DNA of 26,706 bases, taken from assembly GCA_003537575.1 (NCBI GenBank), contig DPRS01000021.1, positions 1-26,706 on the forward strand. The letters are read 5' to 3'. The notes under the pieces are model-generated. The model was given only the letters and a program-made list of their open reading frames with translations. It did not search any database and had not been told where the DNA came from. Below are positions 15,078 through 23,277 of this stretch, one piece after another. The position numbers and the translations under genes are program-made. This DNA is from Oxalobacteraceae bacterium. GTDB lineage: Bacteria; Pseudomonadota; Gammaproteobacteria; Burkholderiales; Burkholderiaceae_D. Numbering within the stretch: the stretch's first letter is position 1; the number at the start of each line of letters is the position of its first letter.

Positions 15078-16010
15078 ATGCGTGAATCAGTCATCCTTTC
15101 GGTAGAAAACCTGTGCAAGTCCTATGGCAAGGGAGAAGACAAGATTGCAGTGGTCGATGGCTTGTCCTTTTCACTGCGGCGTGGAGAGTGTTACGGTTTG
15201 CTTGGCCCGAATGGCGCGGGCAAAACCACGACCTTGCGTCTCTGTCTTGGCCTGACAGCGCCGGACGCAGGCAGCATTACACTGGTCGGAAGGAATGTGC
15301 CGCTGGAAGCGCGTGAGGCGCGCCAACGCGTAGGCGTCGTGCCGCAGGGGGATAATCTCGATCCGGATTTCACGGTTGCCGAGAACCTGCTCGTCTACGG
15401 ACGTTACTTCGGCATGGATGACGCGACGATCACGGCGCGTATTCCATCCTTGCTGGAATTCTCTAATCTGACGGCCAAGGGCAAGGCGCGCATCGGCGAA
15501 CTGTCGGGCGGCATGAAGCGTCGCCTTACCCTGGCGCGGGCGCTGATCAACGATCCTGATTTGATTTTCATGGATGAGCCGACCACTGGCCTGGATCCGC
15601 AAGCCCGCCATATGATCTGGGACCGCCTGAGAACACTGCTAGCCGAAGGCAAGACGATTTTGCTAACCACGCATTTCATGGATGAAGCCGAACGGTTGTG
15701 CAACAGGCTAGCGGTGATCGACCATGGAAAATTGATCGCGGAGGGCGAACCGCGTGAGCTCATCGCCCGCCATATCGAATCGGAAGTGGTTGAGGTCTAC
15801 GGTGATAATGCAATGGCCTGGGCAGAGAACGAAGGGCGCGGGAAGTCCGCGCGGCTGGAAGTCAGCGGCGAAACGGTGTTCTGCTATACCAACGATGCGC
15901 AAGCCATGCTGACGGGTCTGCAGGGAATGCAAGGGGTACGCTATCTGCACCGGCCGGCCAATCTGGAAGATCTGTTCCTCAAACTCACCGGCAGGGAAAT
16001 GCGAGATTAG
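15078..16010 (+). CDS. NodI-like ABC transporter ATP-binding protein
   Basis: 310 residues. It is the ATPase of an ABC-2 type (DRA/DRI family) exporter. Seen directly: Walker A GPNGAGKT (43-50), signature LSGGMKRR (from 142), Walker B LIFMDEP with Asp166-Glu167, D-loop GLDPQ, and the switch His199 in LTTHFMDEAE. A C-terminal domain of about 90 residues follows, as in NodI. The adjacent permease is NodJ-like. Rhizobial nodIJ, which exports Nod factor, is thought to derive from such betaproteobacterial pairs; there are no nodulation genes here, so the substrate is unknown. The start is ATG without a clear ribosome binding site; GTG at 15054 is an alternative adding eight residues. Confidence 0.88.
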   Translation: MRESVILSVENLCKSYGKGEDKIAVVDGLSFSLRRGECYGLLGPNGAGKTTTLRLCLGLTAPDAGSITLVGRNVPLEAREARQRVGVVPQGDNLDPDFTVAENLLVYGRYFGMDDATITARIPSLLEFSNLTAKGKARIGELSGGMKRRLTLARALINDPDLIFMDEPTTGLDPQARHMIWDRLRTLLAEGKTILLTTHFMDEAERLCNRLAVIDHGKLIAEGEPRELIARHIESEVVEVYGDNAMAWAENEGRGKSARLEVSGETVFCYTNDAQAMLTGLQGMQGVRYLHRPANLEDLFLKLTGREMRD

Positions 16011-16011
16011 G

Positions 16012-16797
16012 ATGGCGGACCCCGTATATCGACTCCCGCAGTTTACTCTGCGTTTTGTGCCGATCTGGCGGCGCAATTTCATGGTCTGGAAAAAACTCGC
16101 CAAGGCCAGCGTGCTGGGAAATATCGCCGACCCCCTGATTACCCTGATCGCGTTCGGCTATGGTCTGGGCGGACTCCTCAAGAGCATTGACGGCATACCT
16201 TATCTTCATTATCTGGCATCGGGATCGATCTGCATGTCGATCATGATGGCGGCCTCTTTCGAGGCGCTGTATTCGGCATTCTCTCGCATGCATGTGCAAA
16301 AGACATGGGAAGCGCTGATGAACGCTCCGCTGTCGCTGGATGATGTGCTGCTGGCGGAGGCATTGTGGGCCGCGACCAAATCGCTATTTTCCGGCGTGGC
16401 GATCCTTGCGGTGATATTCGCGCTCGGCATCGGCCTGCATCCGGCAATCGTACTGGTTCTGCCGCTGCTGTTCCTTACCGGGATGTGTTTTTCCGCGATC
16501 GGACTGGTAATTAACGCCCTGGCCAGGGGTTATGATTTTTTCACTTATTACTTCACCCTGGTGCTGACGCCCATGATTTTTCTGTCGGGAGTATACTACC
16601 CCGTCACTCAGTTGCCGCACTGGCTGGAACGGCTATCGCAATACCTGCCCTTACGCGCCGCTGTCGAACTGGTGCGGCCGCTGATCCTCGGCGGCTGGCC
16701 GGATCGGATTGCATTCAATTTGCTGATCCTGCTGTTTTACAGTGTCGGCGCTTTCTACCTCGCCGCAATCCTGACCCGCCGCCGCCTGCTGAATTGA
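16012..16797 (+). CDS. NodJ-like ABC-2 transporter permease
   Basis: 261 residues with about six hydrophobic segments, the standard ABC-2 permease form. Segments include roughly residues 36-56, 66-85, 120-142, 144-170, 178-197 and 230-252. The cytosolic helix VQKTWEALMNAPLSLDDVLLAE (about 95-116) is the typical coupling region of DRI permeases, and FLSGVYYPVTQLPHWLERLSQYLPL (about 196-220) is the conserved ABC-2 periplasmic motif. The gene starts 1 base after the ATPase stop, so the two are clearly one unit. The exported substrate is probably a glycolipid, polysaccharide or drug-like molecule, but nothing in the sequence decides this. Confidence 0.88.
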   Translation: MADPVYRLPQFTLRFVPIWRRNFMVWKKLAKASVLGNIADPLITLIAFGYGLGGLLKSIDGIPYLHYLASGSICMSIMMAASFEALYSAFSRMHVQKTWEALMNAPLSLDDVLLAEALWAATKSLFSGVAILAVIFALGIGLHPAIVLVLPLLFLTGMCFSAIGLVINALARGYDFFTYYFTLVLTPMIFLSGVYYPVTQLPHWLERLSQYLPLRAAVELVRPLILGGWPDRIAFNLLILLFYSVGAFYLAAILTRRRLLN

Positions 16798-16819
16798 CGC
16801 CGCCTGAGCGGCCCCTGGA

Positions 16820-17158
16820 ATGAAGATGGAATCGGTGTTGCTTGTGATGACGAACATGCCGGATGCGGCCAGCGCAGAGAGCCTTGCGCGCATCCTGGTC
16901 GAGACGCGGCTGGCGGCCTGCGTCAATTGCCTGCCGGGCGTGCGCTCGATCTACTGCTGGCAGGGGACGATTGAGCATGCCGAAGAGACCACTTTGCTGA
17001 TCAAGACAGTGCAGGCCCGCTATGCCGAACTGGAAGCGGCCATCCGCAAGAACCATCCGTATGAAATCCCGGAAATCATCGCACTCCCGCCGAGCGCCGG
17101 CTGGCCGCCTTACTTGGCCTGGATTGCACAGGAAACCCAAAAGGATATCGATGTCTGA
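16820..17158 (+). CDS. cutA: CutA1-like divalent cation tolerance protein
   Basis: 112 residues. CutA1 is a trimeric ferredoxin-like fold protein linked genetically to copper tolerance in E. coli, with its molecular role still unclear. The family motif is LAACVNCLPGVRSIYCWQG (residues 31-49), with Cys34, Cys37 and Cys46, then HPYEIPEI with His79. Met1 and Met3 are both possible starts. The 3' end overlaps the dsbD start by 8 bases; the cutA-dsbD pairing is also known in E. coli, where dsbD was once named cutA2. Confidence 0.93.
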   Translation: MKMESVLLVMTNMPDAASAESLARILVETRLAACVNCLPGVRSIYCWQGTIEHAEETTLLIKTVQARYAELEAAIRKNHPYEIPEIIALPPSAGWPPYLAWIAQETQKDIDV

Positions 17159-18905
17159 GCGACTTGTTATTTTCTTCAGCGCCTTGCTGCGCACAATGCT
17201 CGTGAGCGTCTTGATGCTGGCGGCAGGGGGCGCGCAGGCCGAAGACGATTACCTGCCGCCGGATCAGGCATTCAAGTTTTCTGCCCGGATGAAGGATGCG
17301 GCTACCATTGAAGTGCATTTCGTCATCGCAGACGGCTACTACATGTACCGCGAACGCTTCGATTTCAAGGCGGAAGGAGCTGCTCTCGGCGCACCCGCAC
17401 TCCCGCAGGGTAAGGTCAAGTTCGATGAGACCTTCCAGAAAGATGTCGAAACCTATCGCGATGCCGTGAAGGTAATCCTGCCGGTACAGGCGGCATCCGC
17501 CTTCCGGCTGAAGGTCTATAGCCAGGGCTGCGCCGACAAGGGTCTGTGCTACGCGCCGATGGAATCGATCGCCGAACTCGATCCGGCTGTCTTGCTACAA
17601 GTGGCTGCATCTGCTGCTGCTCCTGCGATTGCGCAGGAATCGGAAATGGGGCGGATCGAGACTGCGCTAAAGAGCGGCAAGTTGCTGGCGATCGTGCCCT
17701 TGTTTCTGATTCTTGGGCTGGGCCTGGCATTCACGCCATGCGTGCTGCCGATGGTGCCGATCCTGTCGTCGATCATCGTCGGCGAGGGGGCGCAGACTAC
17801 CCGCAAGCGGGCCTTCCTGTTGTCGCTGGCTTATTCGTTCGGCATGGCGGTGGTGTATACCGCGCTGGGAGTAGCCGCCGGACTGATCGGCGAAGGACTG
17901 GCCGCAGCGTTGCAGCGACCCGAGATACTGATCGGTTTTGCCTTGCTGATGGGCGCGTTTGCGCTAGCCATGTTTGACGTCTATCAAATGCAAATGCCCG
18001 CTTTTATCCAGGTCCGGCTGTTACGGGTCTCGGAGAAGCAGTCTGCCGGCAAGCTGGCTGGTGTATTCGCCATGGGCGCGCTGTCGGCGTTGATTGTCGG
18101 CCCGTGCGTGGCTGCACCGCTGGCAGGGGCGCTGATTTATATCAGCCAGACGCGCGATGTGCTGATCGGTGGCAGCGCCTTGTTTGCGATGGCAGCCGGC
18201 ATGAGTGTTCCCTTGCTGCTGGTAGGCGTTTCGGCCGGTGCCCTGTTGCCGCGTGCCGGCGCCTGGATGGTGGAAGTGAAGCGCTTCTTCGGCGTGCTGA
18301 TGCTGGCAATGGCCTTGTGGATGGTTTCTTCCCTGTTGCCTGTGAATGCGCAAATGCTGGGCTGGGCGCTGCTGGCGGGGGGCTATGGCGCATTCCTGTT
18401 GTGGAGCAGGCGCGCCGGCTGGCTGGCCAAGACTTGCGGGCTGTTGTTCGTCGTCCTGGGAGCGCTTCAGCTGACAGGCGCGGCCACGGGCGCCAGCGAT
18501 CCTCTGGCACCGCTGGCAAGCTTGCGCGGCACGGAAGTCCGCCATGTCGAATTCCGCCGCGTGAAATCGCTGGCCGAGCTGGAGGCCGCTGTGGCGCAGG
18601 CGAAGGGCAAGACCGTCATGTTCGATTTTTACGCCGACTGGTGCGTCTCTTGCAAGGAAATGGAGAAATTCACCTTCGCCGACCCTCGCGTTCAGAAACA
18701 GCTAGACCAGATGGTATTGCTGCAGGCGGATGTGACCGCGAATAATGATGACGACAAGGCGCTGCTCAAGCGCTTCAAATTGTTCGGACCGCCCGGCATT
18801 ATCTTTTTTGACCGGCAGGGCGCCGAAATCCCGAAGGGACGCGTAATCGGCTTTCAGAATGCCGAGCGTTTTCTGCGTTCCCTGGAGCGGATCAACGGGA
18901 TATAG
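17151..18905 (+). CDS. dsbD: Thiol:disulfide interchange protein DsbD
   Basis: 584 residues. DsbD carries electrons from cytosolic thioredoxin across the inner membrane to periplasmic DsbC, DsbG and cytochrome c thiol reductants. Residues 1-30 look like a signal peptide ending AQA. The alpha domain has Cys127 and Cys133 (GCADKGLCY). The eight-helix beta domain begins near 175 with Cys197 in TPCVLPMVP and Cys319 in VGPCVAAPL. The thioredoxin-like gamma domain ends the protein with the CVSC pair (498 and 501). All six catalytic cysteines are present. The start ATG sits inside the cutA end, with aagga as ribosome binding site. Its reductant would serve the cytochrome c assembly genes further right. 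Confidence 0.96.
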   Translation: MSERLVIFFSALLRTMLVSVLMLAAGGAQAEDDYLPPDQAFKFSARMKDAATIEVHFVIADGYYMYRERFDFKAEGAALGAPALPQGKVKFDETFQKDVETYRDAVKVILPVQAASAFRLKVYSQGCADKGLCYAPMESIAELDPAVLLQVAASAAAPAIAQESEMGRIETALKSGKLLAIVPLFLILGLGLAFTPCVLPMVPILSSIIVGEGAQTTRKRAFLLSLAYSFGMAVVYTALGVAAGLIGEGLAAALQRPEILIGFALLMGAFALAMFDVYQMQMPAFIQVRLLRVSEKQSAGKLAGVFAMGALSALIVGPCVAAPLAGALIYISQTRDVLIGGSALFAMAAGMSVPLLLVGVSAGALLPRAGAWMVEVKRFFGVLMLAMALWMVSSLLPVNAQMLGWALLAGGYGAFLLWSRRAGWLAKTCGLLFVVLGALQLTGAATGASDPLAPLASLRGTEVRHVEFRRVKSLAELEAAVAQAKGKTVMFDFYADWCVSCKEMEKFTFADPRVQKQLDQMVLLQADVTANNDDDKALLKRFKLFGPPGIIFFDRQGAEIPKGRVIGFQNAERFLRSLERINGI

Positions 18906-18926
18906 CAAAATGTAATTTGCAAAGTT

Positions 18927-18966
18927 GATAATTATCGTTGGCTTGCTGCCGGAGTGCCGTTATATT
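18927..18966 (+). promoter_or_regulatory. Peroxiredoxin promoter with palindrome
   Basis: TTGGCT (18938-18943), a 17-base spacer and TATATT (18961-18966) form a good sigma70 promoter. Directly upstream, GATAATTATC (18927-18936) is a perfect 10-bp palindrome that could be an operator. It resembles Fur-family half sites (GATAAT), but no full consensus is present; the OxyR pattern was not found. Confidence 0.5.
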
Positions 18967-19000
18967 GTTTTCACACAATTAACCGCATAAGGAGCATGAC

Positions 19001-19639
19001 ATGAGTTTGCATCTGGGCGATACCGCACCTGATTTCGAGCAGGATTCTTCCATCGGCAAGATCAAGTTCCACGAGTGGGCTGGCGATTCCTGGGTGGTGC
19101 TGTTTTCCCATCCGGCCGATTTCACTCCTGTTTGCACCACTGAACTAGGCTTGACGGCAAAACTGAAGGATGAATTCGCCAAGCGCAATGTCAAGGCGCT
19201 TGCCTTGTCGGTCGATCCGGCGGACAAGCACAAGGACTGGATCAAGGATATCGAAGAAACGCAGAAGACGGTGGTTGGTTTTCCAATCATCGCCGACGCC
19301 GACAAGACGGTTTCCACACTGTATGACATGATCCATCCAAACCAGTCGGAAACCGCCACGGTGCGCTCGCTGTTTGTCATCGATCCGAAGAAGAAAATCC
19401 GCTTGACCATCACTTATCCAATGAGCACCGGCCGCAACTTCGACGAAGTGCTGCGCGTGATCGATGCCTTGCAACTGACCGACAAGTATACGGTGGCGAC
19501 CCCGGGCAACTGGCGCGACGGCGACGATGTAATCATCCCGCTGACCGTGCAGGACGAAGCGGTGATCAAACAAAAATATCCGAAAGGGTATACCGCGTCG
19601 CGTCCTTATCTGCGCTTGACGCCACAACCCAACAAGTGA
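19001..19639 (+). CDS. 1-Cys peroxiredoxin (Prx6 family)
   Basis: 212 residues. It reduces hydrogen peroxide and organic peroxides in the cytosol. The peroxidatic Cys45 lies in SHPADFTPVCTTELG, the Prx6-type motif, and there is no second cysteine, so it is a true 1-Cys enzyme needing an external reductant. The long C-terminal domain (from about 165, PGNWRDGDDVIIP) is typical of Prx6 and of LsfA in Pseudomonas. The ribosome binding site aaggag (18989-18994) is strong. It has its own promoter and terminator, so it is likely a single-gene unit. Confidence 0.95.
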   Translation: MSLHLGDTAPDFEQDSSIGKIKFHEWAGDSWVVLFSHPADFTPVCTTELGLTAKLKDEFAKRNVKALALSVDPADKHKDWIKDIEETQKTVVGFPIIADADKTVSTLYDMIHPNQSETATVRSLFVIDPKKKIRLTITYPMSTGRNFDEVLRVIDALQLTDKYTVATPGNWRDGDDVIIPLTVQDEAVIKQKYPKGYTASRPYLRLTPQPNK

Positions 19640-19649
19640 TCGTTTCGAG

Positions 19650-19678
19650 AAAACGCCCGGGAATTCCGGGCGTTTTTT
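19650..19678. terminator. Bidirectional intrinsic terminator
   Basis: aaaacgcccgg (19650-19660) pairs with ccgggcgtttt (19666-19676), loop gaatt, with a T6 run (19673-19678) on the + strand and a tttt run on the - strand. It serves the peroxiredoxin and probably the convergent small gene ending at 19682. Confidence 0.88.
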
Positions 19679-19681
19679 ATC

Positions 19682-19780
19682 TTAAATCACGTTGAATAGC
19701 CATAAAAGCAGCAGGCTCAGCAGGATCGATACGATGATCGAGCCCAGGCAACCGAGTTTGTTTGAAAAAAAGATAAACAT
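19682..19780 (-). CDS. Small membrane peptide, 32 residues
   Basis: This frame is too short for usual callers. It reads MFIFFSNKLGCLGSIIVSIL and then a Leu-rich run ending LWLFNVI and TAA. Residues about 10-30 form one transmembrane helix, with a Gly/Cys-containing start (GCLGS). From memory, similar short peptides starting M(F/L)IFFSN are annotated as hypothetical in Burkholderiales, but I could not check this. A plausible promoter lies at 19901-19929 and a terminator just after the stop. There is no clear Shine-Dalgarno sequence, which weakens the call. Function unknown. Confidence 0.55.
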   Translation of the reverse strand: MFIFFSNKLGCLGSIIVSILLSLLLLWLFNVI

Positions 19781-19986
19781 GATGTGGTTTGCGGACGATA
19801 TGTGGACATATGACGGCTCCGCAGTCATGGCTGCAGCAAGATGCTAACTATCCTGCGCAGCACGGCGGCCGGCTTGCGCAAAATCAGACATCATGATCGC
19901 AGTGTACCCGCGCGGAAAAGCGCGAGCAATTACCGCGGTACTAGGAGCGGGCATTGCGGGGTGATACGCGATGCGCTAGAAGCGCT
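19781..19986. other. Gap between small peptide gene and CorA-like gene
   Basis: Apart from the - strand promoter at 19901-19929, it holds an imperfect palindrome atatgt-gg-acatat (19798-19811), a short cgcgc/gcgcg repeat inside the promoter spacer, and a 16-codon - strand frame (MMSDFAQAGRRAAQDS) without a ribosome binding site. No gene is supported and no terminator for the CorA-like gene is seen. Confidence 0.5.
19901..19929 (-). promoter_or_regulatory. Putative promoter of the small peptide gene
   Basis: On the - strand TTGCTC (19924-19929), a 17-base spacer and TACACT (19901-19906) form a fair sigma70 promoter. A start near 19894 would give a leader of about 114 bases before the 32-codon frame. 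Confidence 0.4.
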
Positions 19987-21114
19987 TCATTGACCGCGCT
20001 CCTGGCCGCCTGCGACGCGGTCCTCAAGAAAACGCTTGCGGCGAAATACCAGGAGTGCAACTGTCACGGTGACACCCATCATGCCCATGGTGATCCAGAA
20101 GCCTTCAGGATTTTTCAGCAGCGGCATGTCGATGAAATTCATGCCGAAAATCCCGGTGATCAGGGTTAGCGGCATGAATAGCGCAGTGAGGACGGTGAGG
20201 GTACGCATGATTTCGCTGGTGCGATGCGCCATTGCCGAAAAATGGATCTGCACCGCCGATTCGATCGACAATTCGAGCCGGCGCGCATGGTTCAGGACGC
20301 GGGCGACATGTTCCATCACGTCGTTGATGCGGACCAGTTGCAAATCCCTGGCGCGGCTGTTGTCGCCTTCCTGCCAGGTATCGACGAAATGGTCGCGCAA
20401 TTCCTGCAGCGCATCGCGCTGCTCTTCGCAAAGAAGGTCGAGCTTGCGCAGTTCGATGCGCGCGTCGAGCAGCGCTACCCAGTCGCTGAAGGGGCGGCGC
20501 GGATTGAGCAGCGCGCGCTGCCAGCGGTCGATCTGGGTAGTGAGCGGCTGGCGCAATTCCAGGTATTGATCGACCATCGCGTTCAGCAGGCGCAACATCA
20601 ATTCCCGCGGCGAAGCTGGCGGCCGGCCGGTATGGCTGGCGCCTGGCTTGGGCTGATAATCGAGCAGGCGCTTGCGGGCCTGAGCGATGGTGTGACCCGG
20701 TGCGCCATGGACCGTCACAAGAACGCGGTCCGTGAGCAGAAAGCTGACCGGCTGGGTGGCCAGCTTGGTCAGCGCCGGCGGAATCTTGCGCCGGATTTCG
20801 GCTTCCGCAGCCGCCTGTGCGCCGGCATCGCCTTCCGATTCCCTGGTCAGCGCCAGTTTGCGGAACACCACCAGCTCATAGTCTTGCGTCGAGTCGAAGT
20901 AGGACGGATGCCTGAGGTTGAGAGCATCGCTGACATGCAGGTCGTGCAGCAGCACACCGGTAAGTCGTTCGACCGCGGCGCGCCATGCCGGCACATCGGC
21001 CGCCACTTCATCGTGGGTGGCGTCGAGCCAGAGGAAGCCGTCGTCCGGCAGCTTGCCGGCGTCTGCTGCGCTGATGCGCTCGACCGGACGTTCGCTGATG
21101 AAGAGGATCTCCAT
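19987..21114 (-). CDS. CorA-family metal ion transporter
   Basis: 375 residues. It is a pentameric inner membrane channel for Mg2+ or other divalent ions (CorA/ZntB superfamily). The large N-terminal cytosolic part contains a long helical region with Arg/Glu-rich stretches (about 190-300). Two C-terminal helices follow, with the GMN signature at residues 324-326 (GIFGMNF) and the basic tail FRRKRF. I took MEILFISERPVERI as the start; the frame continues upstream into hemB without family support. No ribosome binding site is clear. It follows hemB by 29 bases on the same strand, so it may be read from the hemB transcript. Mg2+ versus Zn2+ or efflux cannot be decided. Confidence 0.9.
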   Translation of the reverse strand: MEILFISERPVERISAADAGKLPDDGFLWLDATHDEVAADVPAWRAAVERLTGVLLHDLHVSDALNLRHPSYFDSTQDYELVVFRKLALTRESEGDAGAQAAAEAEIRRKIPPALTKLATQPVSFLLTDRVLVTVHGAPGHTIAQARKRLLDYQPKPGASHTGRPPASPRELMLRLLNAMVDQYLELRQPLTTQIDRWQRALLNPRRPFSDWVALLDARIELRKLDLLCEEQRDALQELRDHFVDTWQEGDNSRARDLQLVRINDVMEHVARVLNHARRLELSIESAVQIHFSAMAHRTSEIMRTLTVLTALFMPLTLITGIFGMNFIDMPLLKNPEGFWITMGMMGVTVTVALLVFRRKRFLEDRVAGGQERGQ

Positions 21115-21143
21115 GATGAATGACGACGGCCTGGCTCGGGTGA

Positions 21144-22157
<1,014 letters not shown>

Positions 22158-22160
22158 GGC

Positions 22161-22189
22161 TAGACAGGAAATTAGTTGCTGTAAATATT
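22161..22189 (+). promoter_or_regulatory. Candidate promoter of the small RNA
   Basis: TAGACA (22161-22166), 17 bases, then AATATT (22184-22189). It overlaps the start region of divergent hemB. A second option is TTGAAA (22198-22203) with a poor -10 near 22222, which would give a shorter RNA. Neither is strong. Confidence 0.3.
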
Positions 22190-22214
22190 AAAGAAATTTG
22201 AAAAACAATTGAAA
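22185..22214 (-). promoter_or_regulatory. Candidate hemB promoter
   Basis: On the - strand TTTCAA (22209-22214), 18 bases, TAATAT (22185-22190). The predicted start is about 20 bases before the hemB ATG. The -35 is weak. The site overlaps the candidate promoter region of the + strand RNA. Confidence 0.3.
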
Positions 22215-22233
22215 CTTTTAGCAAATATCAGGC

Positions 22234-22352
22234 TCAGAGCAACAGGTGATTCGTTCACCTCCCGCTTCTCCTCCCTGAGCGGGGCCTATCGTGGCAAAAG
22301 CGATAAGGCGTTCATGCCCTGAAGATACTCCCCTTTCTTCAGGGCTTTTTTT
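22234..22352 (+). ncRNA. Candidate structured small RNA next to engB
   Basis: No protein gene lies on this strand, yet four consecutive hairpins are seen: aggtga/tcacct (22244-22260), cccgct/agcggg (22261-22283), gcctatcg with cgataaggc containing one bulge (22284-22309), and the terminator stem gccctgaag/cttcagggc (22316-22324 and 22337-22345) followed by T7. The T-tract exists only on the + strand, so the RNA would be read towards the engB 3' end. Spot 42 in enterobacteria is also convergent with engB (yihA), and ErsA lies between polA and engB in Pseudomonas. I see no sequence identity to Spot 42. The 5' end is uncertain (22196 to 22234). Confidence 0.55.
22316..22352 (+). terminator. Intrinsic terminator overlapping the engB stop
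   Basis: A perfect 9-bp stem gccctgaag/cttcagggc with a 12-base loop and T7 (22346-22352). The engB stop codon (22339-22341, complement) lies in the right arm, and the T-tract encodes the final Lys codons of EngB on the other strand. Confidence 0.8.
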
Positions 22353-23109
22353 CGCCCGTTTCATCGGTATTTCCGGCAGCAGCAGGCGGCTCGTCTGCTG
22401 CGGATACCTCGCCAGCAGCAATGTGGTTCTCAGATGCCGATATGTCCTTGGTCAGCCCCGCCAAATCCAGGATGCGCTGCTCCGCTTCTTCGATCCCCTG
22501 GCGCTTCAGGGCAGAAAATAATTGCACGGTGAAGGGAAAGGGATTGCCTTCTTCATCGACGTAGCTGCCCAGCAGGGTGCGCGCCTGACGCAGGGCATTG
22601 GCTTGCTCGTTGCGGTTGAGCTTGTCGGCCTTGGACAGGATGCAATGGATCGGTTTGCCGGTAGGGGCAAACCATTCCAGCATCTGGATATCCAGGTCGG
22701 TGAAGGGGCGGCGCGCATCGACGATCAGGACCAGGGCGCGCAATTGCTCGCGCCGCTGCACGTAATCACCAAGCAATTGCTGCCAGTGCAGCTTGGCCGA
22801 ACCGGAGACTTCGGCATAGCCATAACCCGGCAAATCGACCAGCAAGGCACGGATTTCATCGACCCGGACCGCATCCTTGCGGTGCTGGCCGACGTGGGCG
22901 CCGCCGATTGAAAAATAATTAATATGCTGGGTACGCCCAGGCGTTTTGGATGCAAAGGCCAGCTTTTTCTGGTTGCATAAGGTATTGATCGCCGTTGATT
23001 TGCCGGCGTTGGAACGGCCGGCGAAAGCGATTTCCGGGATTTGCGTTTTGGGCAAATCACGCAAGTGGTTCACGGTAGTGAAAAAGCGGGCTTGCCAAAG
23101 TAGGGACAT
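22339..23109 (-). CDS. engB: Ribosome biogenesis GTP-binding protein EngB/YsxC/YihA
   Basis: 256 residues. It is a GTPase needed for late 50S assembly. G1 is GRSNAGKS (31-38), G3 DLPGYG (92-97), G4 SKAD (159-162, Ser for the usual Thr) and G5 SA (199-200). The start MSLLWQARFF fits the family; the open frame continues about 680 bases upstream, across the divergent cytochrome gene, and is not coding there. The protein is longer than the usual roughly 200 residues because of an insertion near 69-89 (GGAHVGQHRKDAVRVDEIRA) and an Ala/Glu-rich tail from about 222. No ribosome binding site is visible. Divergent from cytochrome c4. Confidence 0.96.
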   Translation of the reverse strand: MSLLWQARFFTTVNHLRDLPKTQIPEIAFAGRSNAGKSTAINTLCNQKKLAFASKTPGRTQHINYFSIGGAHVGQHRKDAVRVDEIRALLVDLPGYGYAEVSGSAKLHWQQLLGDYVQRREQLRALVLIVDARRPFTDLDIQMLEWFAPTGKPIHCILSKADKLNRNEQANALRQARTLLGSYVDEEGNPFPFTVQLFSALKRQGIEEAEQRILDLAGLTKDISASENHIAAGEVSAADEPPAAAGNTDETGEKKP

Positions 23110-23277
23110 AGGGAGAACAGAAAATACAGCGAAACAGGCGAAATGCCGAAAAGCTATTGTACAATAAGGGGTTGCGGTTATTGCGTTGCAAAACAAGCCG
23201 TTTGCGGAATTATCGGAGCACGGCAAAAACGCCGTATAAACGGCCAGAATATTAATATTAAGTCTCAGGGTGTTTGA

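Noticed and set aside
19840..19892. 16-codon - strand frame MMSDFAQAGRRAAQDS
   Set aside because: No ribosome binding site and no conserved feature; its position in the leader of the small peptide gene is noted only.
20224..21123. 299-codon + strand frame
   Set aside because: It is antisense to the CorA-like gene, whose GMN motif and membrane helices are clear; no domain is seen on the + strand.
22222..22238. 6S RNA-like string ctgagcctgatatttg on the - strand
   Set aside because: It resembles the CUGAGCCGAUAUUU element of 6S RNA, but the sequence after it runs into an AT-rich stretch and hemB within 70 bases, with no closing half of the rod, and 6S usually lies near zapA/fau.
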